The notes under the pieces were generated by a model. The model saw only the letters and a program-made list of their open reading frames with translations. It ran no database searches and had not been told where the DNA came from. A stretch of DNA of 64,000 bases. Origin: Tritrichomonas musculus (taxonomy: Eukaryota; Parabasalia; Tritrichomonadida; Tritrichomonadidae). A program made the translations under genes and the position numbers. The stretch covers positions 7,936,001 through 8,000,000 of the forward strand of contig JAPFFF010000003.1 of the NCBI GenBank assembly GCA_039105265.1, read 5' to 3'. Shown here in pieces: positions 42,147 through 53,507 of this stretch; position 1 is the first letter of the stretch; every line of letters begins with the position of its first letter.

Positions 42147-42227
42147 GATTAATTTTAGAATAGTTGTACTTTTGAGAGAGTAATTCAAAAAGTGGAAAAT
42201 CATCAGAAAAAATAATCTTAATAAAAT

Positions 42228-42263
<36 letters not shown>

Positions 42264-42446
42264 TTTATATTTTTACAAATTTTTTACCGATTCTTACCGC
42301 CAGCCGCGGGGTCTCGACTCGGTAAAAATTCTGTAAAAATATAAAAAGATTTTATTTTATCCAGTATTTATTTAAGATTATTTTTTCTGAGGATTTTCCA
42401 CTTTTTGAATTACTCTCTCAAAAGTACAGCTATTTTAAAATTAATC
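42147..42446. mobile_element. Foldback element: 74-bp near-perfect palindrome with GC-rich loop
   Basis: Outer arms 42147-42220 and 42373-42446 pair at 71 of 74 positions. An A28 run follows the left arm. A second inverted pair (42260-42290 / 42319-42349, ~28 of 31) encloses a strikingly GC-rich loop, CCGCCAGCCGCGGGGTCTCG (42297-42316). TTAA occurs just outside both arms (42133-42136 and 42457-42460), and arm homology decays before it. No coding capacity. Fits a foldback transposon or MITE. Confidence 0.88.
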
Positions 42447-42575
42447 AGTAAGCACTTTAAATTAAAAATTTTTTAAAATATATCAACTGTAAGTATATAT
42501 ATTTCAAATAATTAGAATTGAATTTATAAATGGTTCTGAATTTTCATTGTTGGAATTTGATTTATTCATTATTAA

Positions 42576-42731
42576 GGTATCCCTTTTGGCCGTATGCCGT
42601 AATTGAAGATTTTTTTATGTAAAGTATTCAAAAAGTTGCACTTTTGCCGTGTGCCGTAGAAATTTTGTAAAATAAACTATTCAATGAACGACCAAATAAC
42701 CGTATTTTACAAAACCGCCGAAGGGCTATTA
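42576..42731. mobile_element. Possible small TTAA-flanked MITE
   Basis: TTAA at 42572-42575 and 42732-42735 borders 156 bases. Ends read GGTATCCCTTTTGGC and, inverted, a similar TAGCCCTTCGGC. The interior has repeated GCCGT motifs and an inverted TTTTGTAAAATA / TATTTTACAAAA. End similarity is only partial. Confidence 0.4.
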
Positions 42732-42735
42732 TTAA

Positions 42736-43291
42736 GGTTCTCCTTTCAAATTGAAAAGATTAAATTCAATTAAACTGAGTTCAAAAAACTTTATCTCCAT
42801 TTCATATTTTATATCATTTTATCTTTTTTATCAAACAATTTAATTGCATCATTCTTCATTAATAATATATTAGATAATTTTCATAATATTAATTAAATTT
42901 GAAAACATTAATTCATATTTAAAATATAAAGATATGATTATTTTAAATTGAGAGAGAGGTAATGTTTTTTGAACAAGGTTTAGACTTCACAAATAAAATA
43001 TGCATAAATATCGTATTTAAAAACGAATTAAAATATAATATTTACGCAGATATATATTTTAAATTATTAAATAAAAACATTTTCATGAAATCTTATCGAT
43101 TTTATTTTTTTACAGATTGAAATCAAAAAATTAAAAAATCAATAAAATTTGAAAAAAATAAGATTTAATCGTTAAGGTCAAATTTCTATATTTTTAACCA
43201 AAACTTTTTCTGAAAAATGCTCTATTGAATTATATATTCTATGAGTTAATTAAATATTGAATAATTTACATTTTTTTGGGGAAGGAGAACC
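42736..43291. mobile_element. 556-bp TTAA-flanked MITE
   Basis: GGTTCTCCTTTC at 42736-42747 is matched inverted at 43280-43291 with one mismatch. TTAA borders both sides (42732-42735 and 43292-43295). No coding capacity. Its GG-after-TTAA start is shared with the 31274-32866 element. Confidence 0.75.
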
Positions 43292-43295
43292 TTAA

Positions 43296-44276
43296 AGATA
43301 TTATTTTTTATTCATAAATATTTTGGGATATCATTAATAATTAATAAATAAAACTAAAGATACATATTAATGTTTTTTAATGCTAATTATATATAGTCTT
43401 TGAAAGATTATTTATATTAAAAAAAGATCGATAGATTCCATATCCCACCAAATATTAAAATTATAGATTTTGATGAACCAATTGAAAGATTTAGCAAACA
43501 AAGATTACTTTCGTGAATAAAATTCATGGTGATCATTTAAGGTTGAAGTCGATTTATTATTAATTGATTTTTTGAAGTAGTTGGAAAGAAATTGGTACAG
43601 ATTGAAGAATAATTCACATATAAAACACATATTCCTTTACGAAATGGCTGATTATATTGGAAATTAACATTTTTTTTTTGCAATGTCCCTCATATATATA
43701 TCTCATTGAAAATAAAGACTCAGCTAAAATTATCATTATATTACCTAATAAAAATACAGTATTTCTTTTGTTTTTATTTTGAAATATTCATATTTCCAAA
43801 AGTCAATATAAGCTTTATGATCCAAACGATTTTTCATTGAAAAGATAAAAAACTATCGCTATCCACTTTCAATTGTCAACAGTAAAACCTAAAAACCAAT
43901 ACCAAATTTAATAATATTCAAAAAAGTAATTCAATAATCCATTTTATTGAGAAAAATATATCCACTTTCATATATATTATAAAGTATTTATGGAGATGAA
44001 AAAACATAATACTTTTAAATTATATAAAAGTTAAAAAAAATTTTGTTTCAAATTTTTTTTTCAACCATCAACCGTTTTTTTAAAATACGATATCTCTATG
44101 GAAACCTTACATTTATATTTTTCTTGAATTGTTTTCATGAAAGTCAGATTGAATGAAAGTCATAATTTCGGTGAAAAGTTAAGTGAAGCACACAATTCAA
44201 CGAAATTATGGTTTTTATTTATTGAATGATTTTTATAGAAAAAGTTATTTATTCCATCATTCAAAATTAAACTCGA

Positions 44277-44311
<35 letters not shown>

Positions 44312-45329
44312 AAAAATGCTCGAGATAAAGCCTAGAGTAATCATCAAATTCGTTTTATTAATATCCGTACATCTTTTTAGATTTTAATATTAACATTGAA
44401 ATTTATTTATTTATTTATTTGTGATAATTATTTACCATAAATATCATTGAAAAGAATTTTTGCCATATTCATTTTATCCATCATTCATTCGTTTAATTCA
44501 AAAAAATATGTCATATGGATTTTGAATCAGATATCGAAACTTTATACAAACAATTTTTCTTAGTGTTTTCAAAAAGTGAGATTATATATAATTGATTATA
44601 CGTAAACTTTTTGAAATAATCGAAAAGCAATAATTCAAAATAAATAATTCCCATTGAATATAACCATTTTTATCCGTCTGCTGATTTTATATTTTCTAAA
44701 TATTACAACAATTCAATTTATTTATTACCTGTCAATTTCACTCCCTTTGATTTTATCCAAACTTTTCAATGTTAATAATTACATTACTCATAACATTAAC
44801 TTTTTATATATTTTTATCATTATTTCCTTTCTTTATAATTGTAAATATTGAATATAACAATAGTTTTATTTTATCTCTATAACTCAATTGAATTCACTAT
44901 ATATAAATAATGTATTTTTTATAATAATCATACCAAAATGTTAAAAAAAATATGAAAACAAAAGAGTTAGAAATGATTTTAATAATATACAAATTATATA
45001 TATTATTATATATATATATATATATATATAAAATAATATAATATAATATTATTTATTGAGATCACTATAATTTTCAAGAAATTAAGAATAATGATAATAA
45101 TCATCATGAAATATATATTTTACAAATATCTCAAATACCTTCTATTATCACAAAATTTCAACAAGTGGTAAGAGTATTAAATACTGTTTTATTATATATA
45201 TAAATTTTCACATTATCCTTTCACTTATATTTTTTTTTTTTGACTTTATTATTATTGATAAACATTAAAAAATAAACCATTTAAAAATTCAATTTTTCAA
45301 TTAAACTCTCTTAATTTTTCAGAATTTTT
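43296..45329. other. Gene-poor AT-rich region
   Basis: 2 kb without a supportable gene. A T29-30 run at about 44281-44310 and AT dinucleotide repeats at 45002-45030. Short frames such as 44654-44851 are accidental AT-rich frames. Confidence 0.55.
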
Positions 45330-45344
45330 TCACTTCACAAATTA

Positions 45345-45983
45345 ATGAAAAAATCAAAAGATAAGGTAATCCTCATTGTTAATAACCTACAGTCCAATTG
45401 GATCCCCGCTACCCACCAGACGCAATTTTTACGTGATAGAACAAATGAAAAAATAAAAGAATTAGGCCCTAAATTTTTTAATATCAAAAACTTATTTAAT
45501 TCCTGGGGATTACAACGTGATAGCCTATTCAATCTGGCCCGTAAACTTGAGTCTCAATACTACGATAAGAAACCTGGTATTCATATTCAAACAAGGGATA
45601 AACGAATTAAAGATGCAATATACATATGGTTCGCCGAAAATTTCTACACCGAGATTATGTCAAATGACAAAAAGATAATTCAAGAGCTTCTTTCAATCAG
45701 AAAATCTCCAAATAAAGTTGTTATAAAAAAGAGATCAAAACAACAAAACCAAAAACCAAATAACAGAACAATCAAAAAAACATCTCAAATTGCGAAATTG
45801 ACTGAAATCGAGAAACAAGACAACACAATTATGGATGATCTTCCCTCAAATACAATATTTAATAATCTTACTGTGAACGAAGAAATCGATGAATTAGAGT
45901 TTTCTAATATAAAAAAGGGCAAATTTCCAACTGATGACACATATATCAATCCTAATTTTAATATCGACTTTTTAAACTTTTAG
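45345..45983 (+). CDS. Hypothetical, possibly DNA-binding protein
   Basis: 212 residues with TCACTTCACA initiator-like sequence at 45330-45339. Residues 20-110 are a compact mixed helical unit (FLRDRTNEKIKELGPKFFNIKNLFNSWGLQRDSLFNLARKL, then RIKDAIYIWFAENFYTEI) that could be a winged-helix fold. Residues 120-150 are Lys/Gln/Asn-rich and basic, and the C-terminus is acidic. The layout recalls the trichomonad initiator-binding proteins, but I cannot confirm it by sequence. Otherwise unrecognised. Confidence 0.6.
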   Translation: MKKSKDKVILIVNNLQSNWIPATHQTQFLRDRTNEKIKELGPKFFNIKNLFNSWGLQRDSLFNLARKLESQYYDKKPGIHIQTRDKRIKDAIYIWFAENFYTEIMSNDKKIIQELLSIRKSPNKVVIKKRSKQQNQKPNNRTIKKTSQIAKLTEIEKQDNTIMDDLPSNTIFNNLTVNEEIDELEFSNIKKGKFPTDDTYINPNFNIDFLNF

Positions 45984-46467
45984 ACATATTTCATTTTATT
46001 AAAATTTTTTTCTTGATATAATTTGTGCAATAGTATGAGTGACCAATCATTATTTAATATAAATTAGAAAAGAAGAACTTTAGATATGTTTAATTAAAGC
46101 AAATAGTTATACTTTTATTTTAAGAATATATCATTTTGTCCATATTCATTTTATATATACAGTTTTAGTTTTTTTTATCTAATTAGATAATTTTGCTTTA
46201 TGCAAAAAGTATCAGTAATTTTTCATTCAAAAAGGAGAATATTACCATGCATTTGTTCTAATAATACGCATGCTTTGGTCGTATTTACAAAAGTTTTATA
46301 TGGAATTCGACCATTTAGTATTAAAATACAATGCTTTACTAAACTTTTAATAGAAAAAAGAATCCGATTTTCGACCAATTCCTTTCAAAATTTCTTTAAA
46401 ATACTCAAAAAGGTCAAAATATGCAAATTTAATAGATAAAAACGAAAATATCTTAGAAAATAAGAAG
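45984..46467. other. Intergenic before the BspA-like gene
   Basis: AT-rich. A 79-codon frame at 46200-46439 is basic and has no motif or nearby initiator; not called. Confidence 0.5.
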
Positions 46468-46480
46468 TCATTTCATTTTT
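46468..46480 (+). promoter_or_regulatory. Initiator-like pair of the BspA-like gene
   Basis: TCATTTCATTTTT, two overlapping initiator matches, ends four bases before ATG 46485. Confidence 0.5.
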
Positions 46481-46484
46481 AGAA

Positions 46485-49400
46485 ATGATATTACCATCAC
46501 TGTTCTTATATATATCACTCGCTTTAAGCGATCCAGGTGACGATCCCCCTCATTCATTTGATAGAGATGAAAGAATTCGTCCATTCGAAGGCCACTGCGC
46601 AGAACATTCCGGCGCGTTTACAATTACTTCAGACGAAAACGAACCGTATTATTTCGCAGATTGTCGAACAATTACTGCTGTAACTATTGATTCAACAACC
46701 ATAAGTTCACTTTCTAAATATTTATTTTATGGATCTTCTATTTCTTCATTATCTTTTAAAAATGGTCTCCAATTCAATTCCTTCACCATTGATGAAGGAT
46801 GCTTTGCCCATTGCGATAAATTAGAATCAATAACATTCCCTACACTTTCAACAGGTGCTACAAACCCTTCTATTACAATAAATGCTGGCGCCTTTTTCAA
46901 ATGTAGTTTACTTCGTAGTATCACCATTTCCGATGATGTTCAGTTTATCGGACCTTCCGCATTTGAAGGATGCGGAAACTTGGTTCCTTCTTTTACTCTT
47001 ACAAGAAGTAATAGATTAGAGATATATTCATATGCATTCTCAAAATGCTACACAGGTTCTACAGAAAAATCGCTAGAACTTCCTAAAACTAATGTCGCTT
47101 TTTATGGAGATCATGCTTTTGAAAATTGCAACTTTAAAATTTCAAATGTTCAAGCAGGAATAATAAAATCCTCAGCTTTTCTTAATTGCAAATTTGATTC
47201 TTTAACTGTAGATTGCAGTAACATTGGTGAAAATGCATTTCAAGGAAGTGGCACATTATCAACAATTTCAAAAACAAGTGTTGTAACTATTGGAGCTTAT
47301 GCTTTTACAGGATTAACAATAAATACGCAACTTATCTTTACATATTCTTATATTAAAGACCATGCATTTTTTGAATGCAAATATACAACTAAAGCAAATA
47401 AAATTGAACTCAAATCATGCCCTGAAATTGCACAATATTCATTCTCATCAAAACAATCCGGATTTAGTGGATCTATTGTTTTAGACTGTTCAACTGTTGG
47501 CCCTCATGCTTTTGAAAACTTTGGATCATTTTCACTTACATTAAAAGGGTCGAGTTCTTCATATACAATATATGAATATGCATTTTATAATTCTGGTATT
47601 AAAGGAGGTCTTGATTTCACAAATACCAGATATAACACAATTAAATCCAGAGCATTTGCCAACTGCGCCCAGTTAAACGGAAATTTAATACTAGATGGAG
47701 TTTCAATAGGAAGTTATGCATTTGAAAAATGCAATTTTGCTGACATTAAAATACTCGGACAAGCAAACATAGATGATGGTGCTTTTGAAAATCATGGAAA
47801 CAATCTAAAGAAAATCATCATCGGTGAAGAATCAACTGATTACGATAATAATGATTACCCTCAAATTACAATTGGTAAAAGAGCATTTTACAAACTTCAA
47901 GTTGCCAATACACTTGAAATTCACTCATCAGTGAAATCAATCGGCCCATATGCCTTTGCAAAAGCACACTTACCCAGTAATTATGACCTGCAAATATTTG
48001 CAGAAGATATTCAACCATTTGCATTTTCACAATGTTCTCCAATTAATAAATTGGAAATTTATTCCACAACAATTAAATTCCATGCATTCGATGAAACTCA
48101 AATAAATGATCTCAAGATTGATTTTAAAGATAAGAAATCTGGATCACCTAAAATTGAAATGCAAGCTTTTTATGGTCTTAAAATCGGAGTTTTACAAATA
48201 GAAAAAGAATATGAAATAGAAAAATCTGCCTTTTCATACTGCCAATTTGGTAAATTACTTCAAATTTATGCTCATACAATTGGCCCATACTCTTTCTCAG
48301 ATTGCACTTCATCATCTGGGTGCACACTATCAATTGGTAAATCACTAATTGAAGAGTATGCTTTTGACAATTTCCAAACGATAAATAAACTCGAATTTTC
48401 AGAAATCGGAATTTCAGATGAACCTAAAATTGGTTCTCATGCTTTCCATGGATCCAAGATTTTAAATTATGATGGATTGACAATTCCATCTTGGATAGAT
48501 GAAGTTGGAGAATATGCCTTTGCTAATATTACTGATCTGAAACCATCAACATTAACTATAAGTTGTTCAAAATTGTCAAAAGGGGCCTTTTATGGATGCA
48601 ACCAAATCGTTAATTTCGTTCTTAATGGAAATCTGAATACTATAGACGAATTTGCATTTTGCGGAACTAGTTTGAAAGGCAACTTAGTAATTCCTCCGGC
48701 CGTTACAAAAATAGGAGAATCTGCTTTCCAAGGATTATCTGATCTGAGACAAATTACAATATTCTCTGATAGTAAATTGAGTGAAATTGGCCCAAGCGCT
48801 TTTCAAGATTCAGGAATTTCAGGCGAGCTTTTTATACCAAATGAAATCGGAACAATTTCAGCTCGTGCTTTTTCAGGATGCAAAGGCTTAACATCATTAG
48901 CATTTTATATCAATAGCGATGGAAAACTAAAAACAATTGATGAATATGCGTTTTATAACTGCAAAGGACTTTCTTGTTATCTTGATATACCAATATCAGT
49001 AAATTCAATTGGTAAGTACGCATTTGCCAATTGTGTCGCCCTCAAAGGACACTTGACATTAAATGTAGATGCTGAAATTGGTGAAAATGCCTTTGAAAAA
49101 TGCCAGAACTTTAAAATCACTGCCTTTGAAATAATTGATTATCAACAAGGAAAAGAATATGAAATCAGCTCATCTGCATTCAAAGGATTAAATTTGGATG
49201 GCAAATTAAAAATCCCAGCTCCTGTCAAAACAATTGGAGAAAGTGCATTTGAAGGATGCGAAAGGATAACCACACTGTCATTTGAAGGCGAGTACACAAA
49301 TGATAATGGCATTACAGTTTCACTTCAGCTGCAATCTATTGGTTCCAGAGCATTTTATGGATGCACCAGTTTAACAGGAATTTTAACAATTCCATCAACT

Positions 49401-51770
49401 GTAACAGAAATAAACGATAGAGCATTTGAAGGCTGTTCAAGTTTGAAAGGATTAGTGATAGATAGAGATGGTGATCCATTATCAATAAGTTCCTATGCAT
49501 TTTATAATTCCAGTATTGAAGGTTCTCTAATAATTCCATCACGCGTTTCAAGCGTTGGATCTAATGCTTTTCAAGATTTGAAGAATCTGAAATCGTTATC
49601 AATCGAAGCTACTACTCCTACAAGTACTTCTACACTTCGAATATATGGTCATGCATTTTGTGGATCTGGAATTTCAGGTCTTTTAGAAATTCCAAGGCAA
49701 GTAACGACCATAGGCGATAGTGCATTCCAAAATTGCACCGGATTAACTGAATTAATTATTGGAAACGAAGGACAAATACTTCGTATAAATAATGAAGTTT
49801 TTGCAGGAACAAGTGTTGCAGGAACTTTAACTATTACTCCACGCGTTTCAAAGATTGGTAAATCTGCTTTTGAAGGTTGCTCAGACTTGACAACTTTAAT
49901 TATTCAACCTTCAACTTTAACTGTTCAAAATGATTTAACAATAGATAACAAAGCATTTTATAACACAGGTATTTCAGAATCCTTAGAATTTCCTAATCGT
50001 GTAATTAAAATCGGTGATAGCGCTTTCCAAGGTCTCAAAAATTTGAAAACTTTAACATCGGGAAACAATCAACAACTAACAATTGGTAAAGAAGCATTCC
50101 GTGGATGTGGACTAAATGGTTCTCTTTCAATTAATGCCAATGAAATTGGTGATTTTGCATTTGCAGATAATACAGACTTAACAGGACCTCTATTAATTGA
50201 ACATGGTACCTTTAAAGAATATGTTTTCCAGGGATGCACAAAGTTAGGTACAAAAACTGACTTCAATGAAGATTATGATTTGGATTGCTCTATTTTAATT
50301 AGCGGTGGAACACTTGGAGCATTCAATTTCAAAGGTTGCAATAACATAAAGAACACAATATTTGTAGCCTATCATACCGAAATTGGAGATGATGCATTCA
50401 ATGGGTTGAATGGCACACAATTTACACTTTATCTAAGGGATGATGAAGATGATGACGAAATTACTATTGGTGAACGTGCCTTTTACTGGAGTGGACTCAA
50501 GGGACCATTGGTAATACCAAAGACTGTTGATGAAGTCAAAAGAGATGCATTTTCATATTGCACTCGTATTGGCGATTCATTAACAATTGAAGCAACAAAC
50601 ATTGGAAGACGTGCATTCGCATATTCCACATTTGCCAACACCTTAAATTTGAATATTGAAGAAACACCATCAAGTGGTGAACCTGACGATCCTGACTATG
50701 TTGAAGGAGAATTATCTGGCTTTGATGATACAACATTCTTCGGTTGTACTGGATTTAAGACACTTAATATAACCAAACTAGCTACCATTCCAGATCGTTT
50801 GTTCTATCACATGTCTTTCTTCGAAGGTGTTTTGAAGATCCCAGAAGACACAACATACATTGGAAGTTATGCATTCGCTGGATGCGGCTTTTCTCAAGTT
50901 ATATTTGATCCAGATGCAGATGGATCCGTTACAATTGGTGAAGGCGCATTTTCTGGGCTCACAAATCTTACAGGAGCCATTGAATTACCATCTTCTCCAA
51001 TTTCTACACGCACAGGAAAGCAAATTGATCCATACACGTTTTATAATTGCGTTGATTTACGCTCGTTTACTTTCCCTTCGGACGTCTCTATCATTGGCGC
51101 TTATGCATTTTACGGATGCCGAAATCTTGAAATGGAATTGAATCTCAAAGATGTTACTGAAATTGGAGCATGCGCATTCCAAGGCTGCACAGGTTTGAGA
51201 GGTTCATTAGAAATCCCAGGAACACTTCATGAAATCAGAGAAAACGCATTCGCTGGCTGCACTGGCTTCTCCGGATCCTTGACAATCAGAGTTGATGGTT
51301 CTAGTGGTCAAACATTCATCGGACCTGGCGCATTTAGTGGATGCACAGGATTCAAGAAGGGAACATTGTTCATTTATATAGAGAGCCAAAAGGAGACGTT
51401 TAGAGGTAAAGATGATGGAAGCGTCAAATATTATATTCCTGATTATTTCTTAAGAATTGGAAATGAAGCGTTCGAAGATTGCAAGTTTTCGAATATTTAT
51501 TATAATGGACGTTATGAGCCTGATTGCGATTATGATATCGGTATCTCTCATACCAAAGCTATTCATACATCTAGTAATTACCTCGGTAAGAAATTCTGCA
51601 GCAATCCTCTTCATAAAGACAAATTAAGTGGAGGCGCTATTGCAGGTATCGTAATTGCAGTTATCGTTGTTGTCGCGGCTATTGTTGTTTTAGTCGTTTT
51701 CTTTATCATAAGAAATAAAAGGAACAAAGATCAAAGCGAAGGAGAAGTTGAAATGAACCAAGATCCATAA
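46485..51770 (+). CDS. BspA-like leucine-rich repeat surface protein
   Basis: 1761 residues. A signal peptide (MILPSLFLYISLALS) is followed by about 1650 residues of BspA/TpLRR (LRR_5) repeats of roughly 23 residues, typified by IGxxAFxxCxxLxxxLxIPxxVxxI. A single transmembrane helix lies near 1715-1741 (AGIVIAVIVVVAAIVVLVVFF), followed by a 20-residue charged tail RNKRNKDQSEGEVEMNQDP. This is the type I membrane layout of trichomonad BspA-like proteins, a huge family implicated in binding host cells, matrix or bacteria. The frame is intact over 5.3 kb. The stop overlaps TAAA. Confidence 0.96.
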   Translation: MILPSLFLYISLALSDPGDDPPHSFDRDERIRPFEGHCAEHSGAFTITSDENEPYYFADCRTITAVTIDSTTISSLSKYLFYGSSISSLSFKNGLQFNSFTIDEGCFAHCDKLESITFPTLSTGATNPSITINAGAFFKCSLLRSITISDDVQFIGPSAFEGCGNLVPSFTLTRSNRLEIYSYAFSKCYTGSTEKSLELPKTNVAFYGDHAFENCNFKISNVQAGIIKSSAFLNCKFDSLTVDCSNIGENAFQGSGTLSTISKTSVVTIGAYAFTGLTINTQLIFTYSYIKDHAFFECKYTTKANKIELKSCPEIAQYSFSSKQSGFSGSIVLDCSTVGPHAFENFGSFSLTLKGSSSSYTIYEYAFYNSGIKGGLDFTNTRYNTIKSRAFANCAQLNGNLILDGVSIGSYAFEKCNFADIKILGQANIDDGAFENHGNNLKKIIIGEESTDYDNNDYPQITIGKRAFYKLQVANTLEIHSSVKSIGPYAFAKAHLPSNYDLQIFAEDIQPFAFSQCSPINKLEIYSTTIKFHAFDETQINDLKIDFKDKKSGSPKIEMQAFYGLKIGVLQIEKEYEIEKSAFSYCQFGKLLQIYAHTIGPYSFSDCTSSSGCTLSIGKSLIEEYAFDNFQTINKLEFSEIGISDEPKIGSHAFHGSKILNYDGLTIPSWIDEVGEYAFANITDLKPSTLTISCSKLSKGAFYGCNQIVNFVLNGNLNTIDEFAFCGTSLKGNLVIPPAVTKIGESAFQGLSDLRQITIFSDSKLSEIGPSAFQDSGISGELFIPNEIGTISARAFSGCKGLTSLAFYINSDGKLKTIDEYAFYNCKGLSCYLDIPISVNSIGKYAFANCVALKGHLTLNVDAEIGENAFEKCQNFKITAFEIIDYQQGKEYEISSSAFKGLNLDGKLKIPAPVKTIGESAFEGCERITTLSFEGEYTNDNGITVSLQLQSIGSRAFYGCTSLTGILTIPSTVTEINDRAFEGCSSLKGLVIDRDGDPLSISSYAFYNSSIEGSLIIPSRVSSVGSNAFQDLKNLKSLSIEATTPTSTSTLRIYGHAFCGSGISGLLEIPRQVTTIGDSAFQNCTGLTELIIGNEGQILRINNEVFAGTSVAGTLTITPRVSKIGKSAFEGCSDLTTLIIQPSTLTVQNDLTIDNKAFYNTGISESLEFPNRVIKIGDSAFQGLKNLKTLTSGNNQQLTIGKEAFRGCGLNGSLSINANEIGDFAFADNTDLTGPLLIEHGTFKEYVFQGCTKLGTKTDFNEDYDLDCSILISGGTLGAFNFKGCNNIKNTIFVAYHTEIGDDAFNGLNGTQFTLYLRDDEDDDEITIGERAFYWSGLKGPLVIPKTVDEVKRDAFSYCTRIGDSLTIEATNIGRRAFAYSTFANTLNLNIEETPSSGEPDDPDYVEGELSGFDDTTFFGCTGFKTLNITKLATIPDRLFYHMSFFEGVLKIPEDTTYIGSYAFAGCGFSQVIFDPDADGSVTIGEGAFSGLTNLTGAIELPSSPISTRTGKQIDPYTFYNCVDLRSFTFPSDVSIIGAYAFYGCRNLEMELNLKDVTEIGACAFQGCTGLRGSLEIPGTLHEIRENAFAGCTGFSGSLTIRVDGSSGQTFIGPGAFSGCTGFKKGTLFIYIESQKETFRGKDDGSVKYYIPDYFLRIGNEAFEDCKFSNIYYNGRYEPDCDYDIGISHTKAIHTSSNYLGKKFCSNPLHKDKLSGGAIAGIVIAVIVVVAAIVVLVVFFIIRNKRNKDQSEGEVEMNQDP

Positions 51771-52631
51771 ATTCTAAATTGAATAGCTAAATAATTTCAC
51801 ATTCTATTCATATTTTTCAATCTTTAATAAGATTAAACAGTTTAATCTTTAAACATCAGCTTTTTAACTTTTTTTTTTTTAAAGAATACTGAGGAAACAA
51901 AGAACTAAAAGTAAAATTTCCAAAACCACTTTTTAATTGGTTTACAATTGTAATATTTCAATCATCCATATATCTATTTGAAAAAAAGTGGCTAGCCAAA
52001 TTAATTATTATATTTAGTACCAGTTCGCTGGACTTGATTTTAATTCAACAAGAATAACATGCTTGAAAAAAATAATAATTAAAATATCATTTTTTAAAAT
52101 TCAAATCATTTTTTTGGTTGCATTTCATTATGAAAGATACTAATTTTAAAGGATTAATGCGATCCTAAAGACTTGAAAACATATTTGAATAAAAACAATT
52201 GATTATGAATTGCATACTTGTCAAAACGATTTTTTGCAAAGACCTGAAAATGATATAATTGATAATGCATCAATTGAATAACCAAAAGATGAAGAAACGC
52301 AATTAATTTGATAATATATTAATAATTGCAGCAAAGAGAAAAGTATCAACATTAATTGCGTTTCAGATTTCTCTTTATGAAAAGTATCACCATTTAATAT
52401 TTATCAATGACTTTTTTTACGGCCACCGTAAAATTTAGATACGAAATCTCCTATATTTGGTCCAGAACAGGAGATAACAAAATTTTTCAAAGCCTATTCA
52501 ATTTTTGTAACAAATCAAAACAAAAATTTTTATATTTTTCAATTGATGATTTGAAAGAACTCATTGAAAATAATTTTTAATTTTCAGAAACAAAAGATTT
52601 AATAAATCAAAAATAATTTATCTTACAACTC
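51771..52631. other. Intergenic between BspA-like and hydrolase genes
   Basis: AT-rich, no gene. GGCCACCGTAAAATT near 52419 is a small GC-richer island. Confidence 0.5.
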
Positions 52632-53507
52632 ATGAACAGTTTACGCAAAATTGCAATAGACTCTCTGATTAGGCCCAAAAGACATCAATATGACGAATCA
52701 AGTTTAAAACATACGTACAATCTTGATTATTATGGTATAGTGGAGAGAATTCCTATAGAATTTCGAAACAAACGAAATCAAAAAATTATTGGATCACTCT
52801 ATAAAACTCAAAAGTATGCTCGCGGACATCCTTGCATTATATACTTACATGGAAATAGCGCATCTCAGTTAGAAGGAAGGTTTTTAGTTCAGCTTTTTGT
52901 ACCTGTTGGAATCTCAGTTTTTTGCTTTGATTTTTCTGGCAGTGGAGATAGTGATGGCGAATATGTTTCTCTTGGTTTTCATGAAAAAGATGATTTATCG
53001 GCAGCCATCGAATTTCTGAGGACCAATTATAAAATTCATAAAATCGCTTTATGGGGACGTTCAATGGGCGCAGCCACAGCTATTTTTGGTTTAGCAGAAC
53101 ATCCGGAAATATCAGCAGCCGTATTAGATTCACCATTTGCTGTCTTAAAAGATGTCATATTTTCTATCGCTAGCCATTATCATGTTGGCCTTTTTTTAAC
53201 AGATAGCACGATGGAAGCAATGGACAAGGCAGCCAATGAATTAGCACATTTTCATATTGACGATGTTAATCCAATTGACCATATAACGGATTGCTATTCA
53301 CCTGTCTTCATAATTCATGCATCTCAAGATTATACAATTCCTATGGAACAGTCCAAACATATTTTTGATGAATATAAAACAGATTTAAAAGTTTACAGAA
53401 TTATTGATGGCGATCATTATTCAAAAAGACCTCCTGAAGTCTTAAAAGAGGCCACTAAATTTGTATGTGAAACACTTGGTCTAACAATTTCATTTGATGA
53501 AAATTAA
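52632..53507 (+). CDS. Alpha/beta hydrolase (serine hydrolase, S9-like/ABHD17-like)
   Basis: 291 residues without signal peptide. Oxyanion loop HGNSAS at 73-78, FDFSGSGDSDG at 99-109, nucleophile Ser144 in WGRSMGAA, DSPF at 166-169, Asp233 in HASQDYTIP, and His262 in DGDHYSKRP complete the catalytic triad. Layout and length match trichomonad unassigned S9-type serine peptidases and ABHD17-like thioesterases; the substrate cannot be told from sequence. No clear TCA initiator precedes the ATG, but TCTTACA is nearby. Confidence 0.88.
   Translation: MNSLRKIAIDSLIRPKRHQYDESSLKHTYNLDYYGIVERIPIEFRNKRNQKIIGSLYKTQKYARGHPCIIYLHGNSASQLEGRFLVQLFVPVGISVFCFDFSGSGDSDGEYVSLGFHEKDDLSAAIEFLRTNYKIHKIALWGRSMGAATAIFGLAEHPEISAAVLDSPFAVLKDVIFSIASHYHVGLFLTDSTMEAMDKAANELAHFHIDDVNPIDHITDCYSPVFIIHASQDYTIPMEQSKHIFDEYKTDLKVYRIIDGDHYSKRPPEVLKEATKFVCETLGLTISFDEN

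Noticed and set aside
41911-42183. 90-codon open frame
   Set aside because: It runs into the arm of the foldback element, so its frame is partly transposon sequence; no motif.
42297-42316. tRNA-derived sequence in the foldback loop
   Set aside because: Only a partial B-box-like match; no A-box or cloverleaf can be drawn.
46200-46439. 79-codon basic open frame before the BspA-like gene
   Set aside because: No recognisable motif, no nearby initiator and biased toward AT codons; likely accidental.
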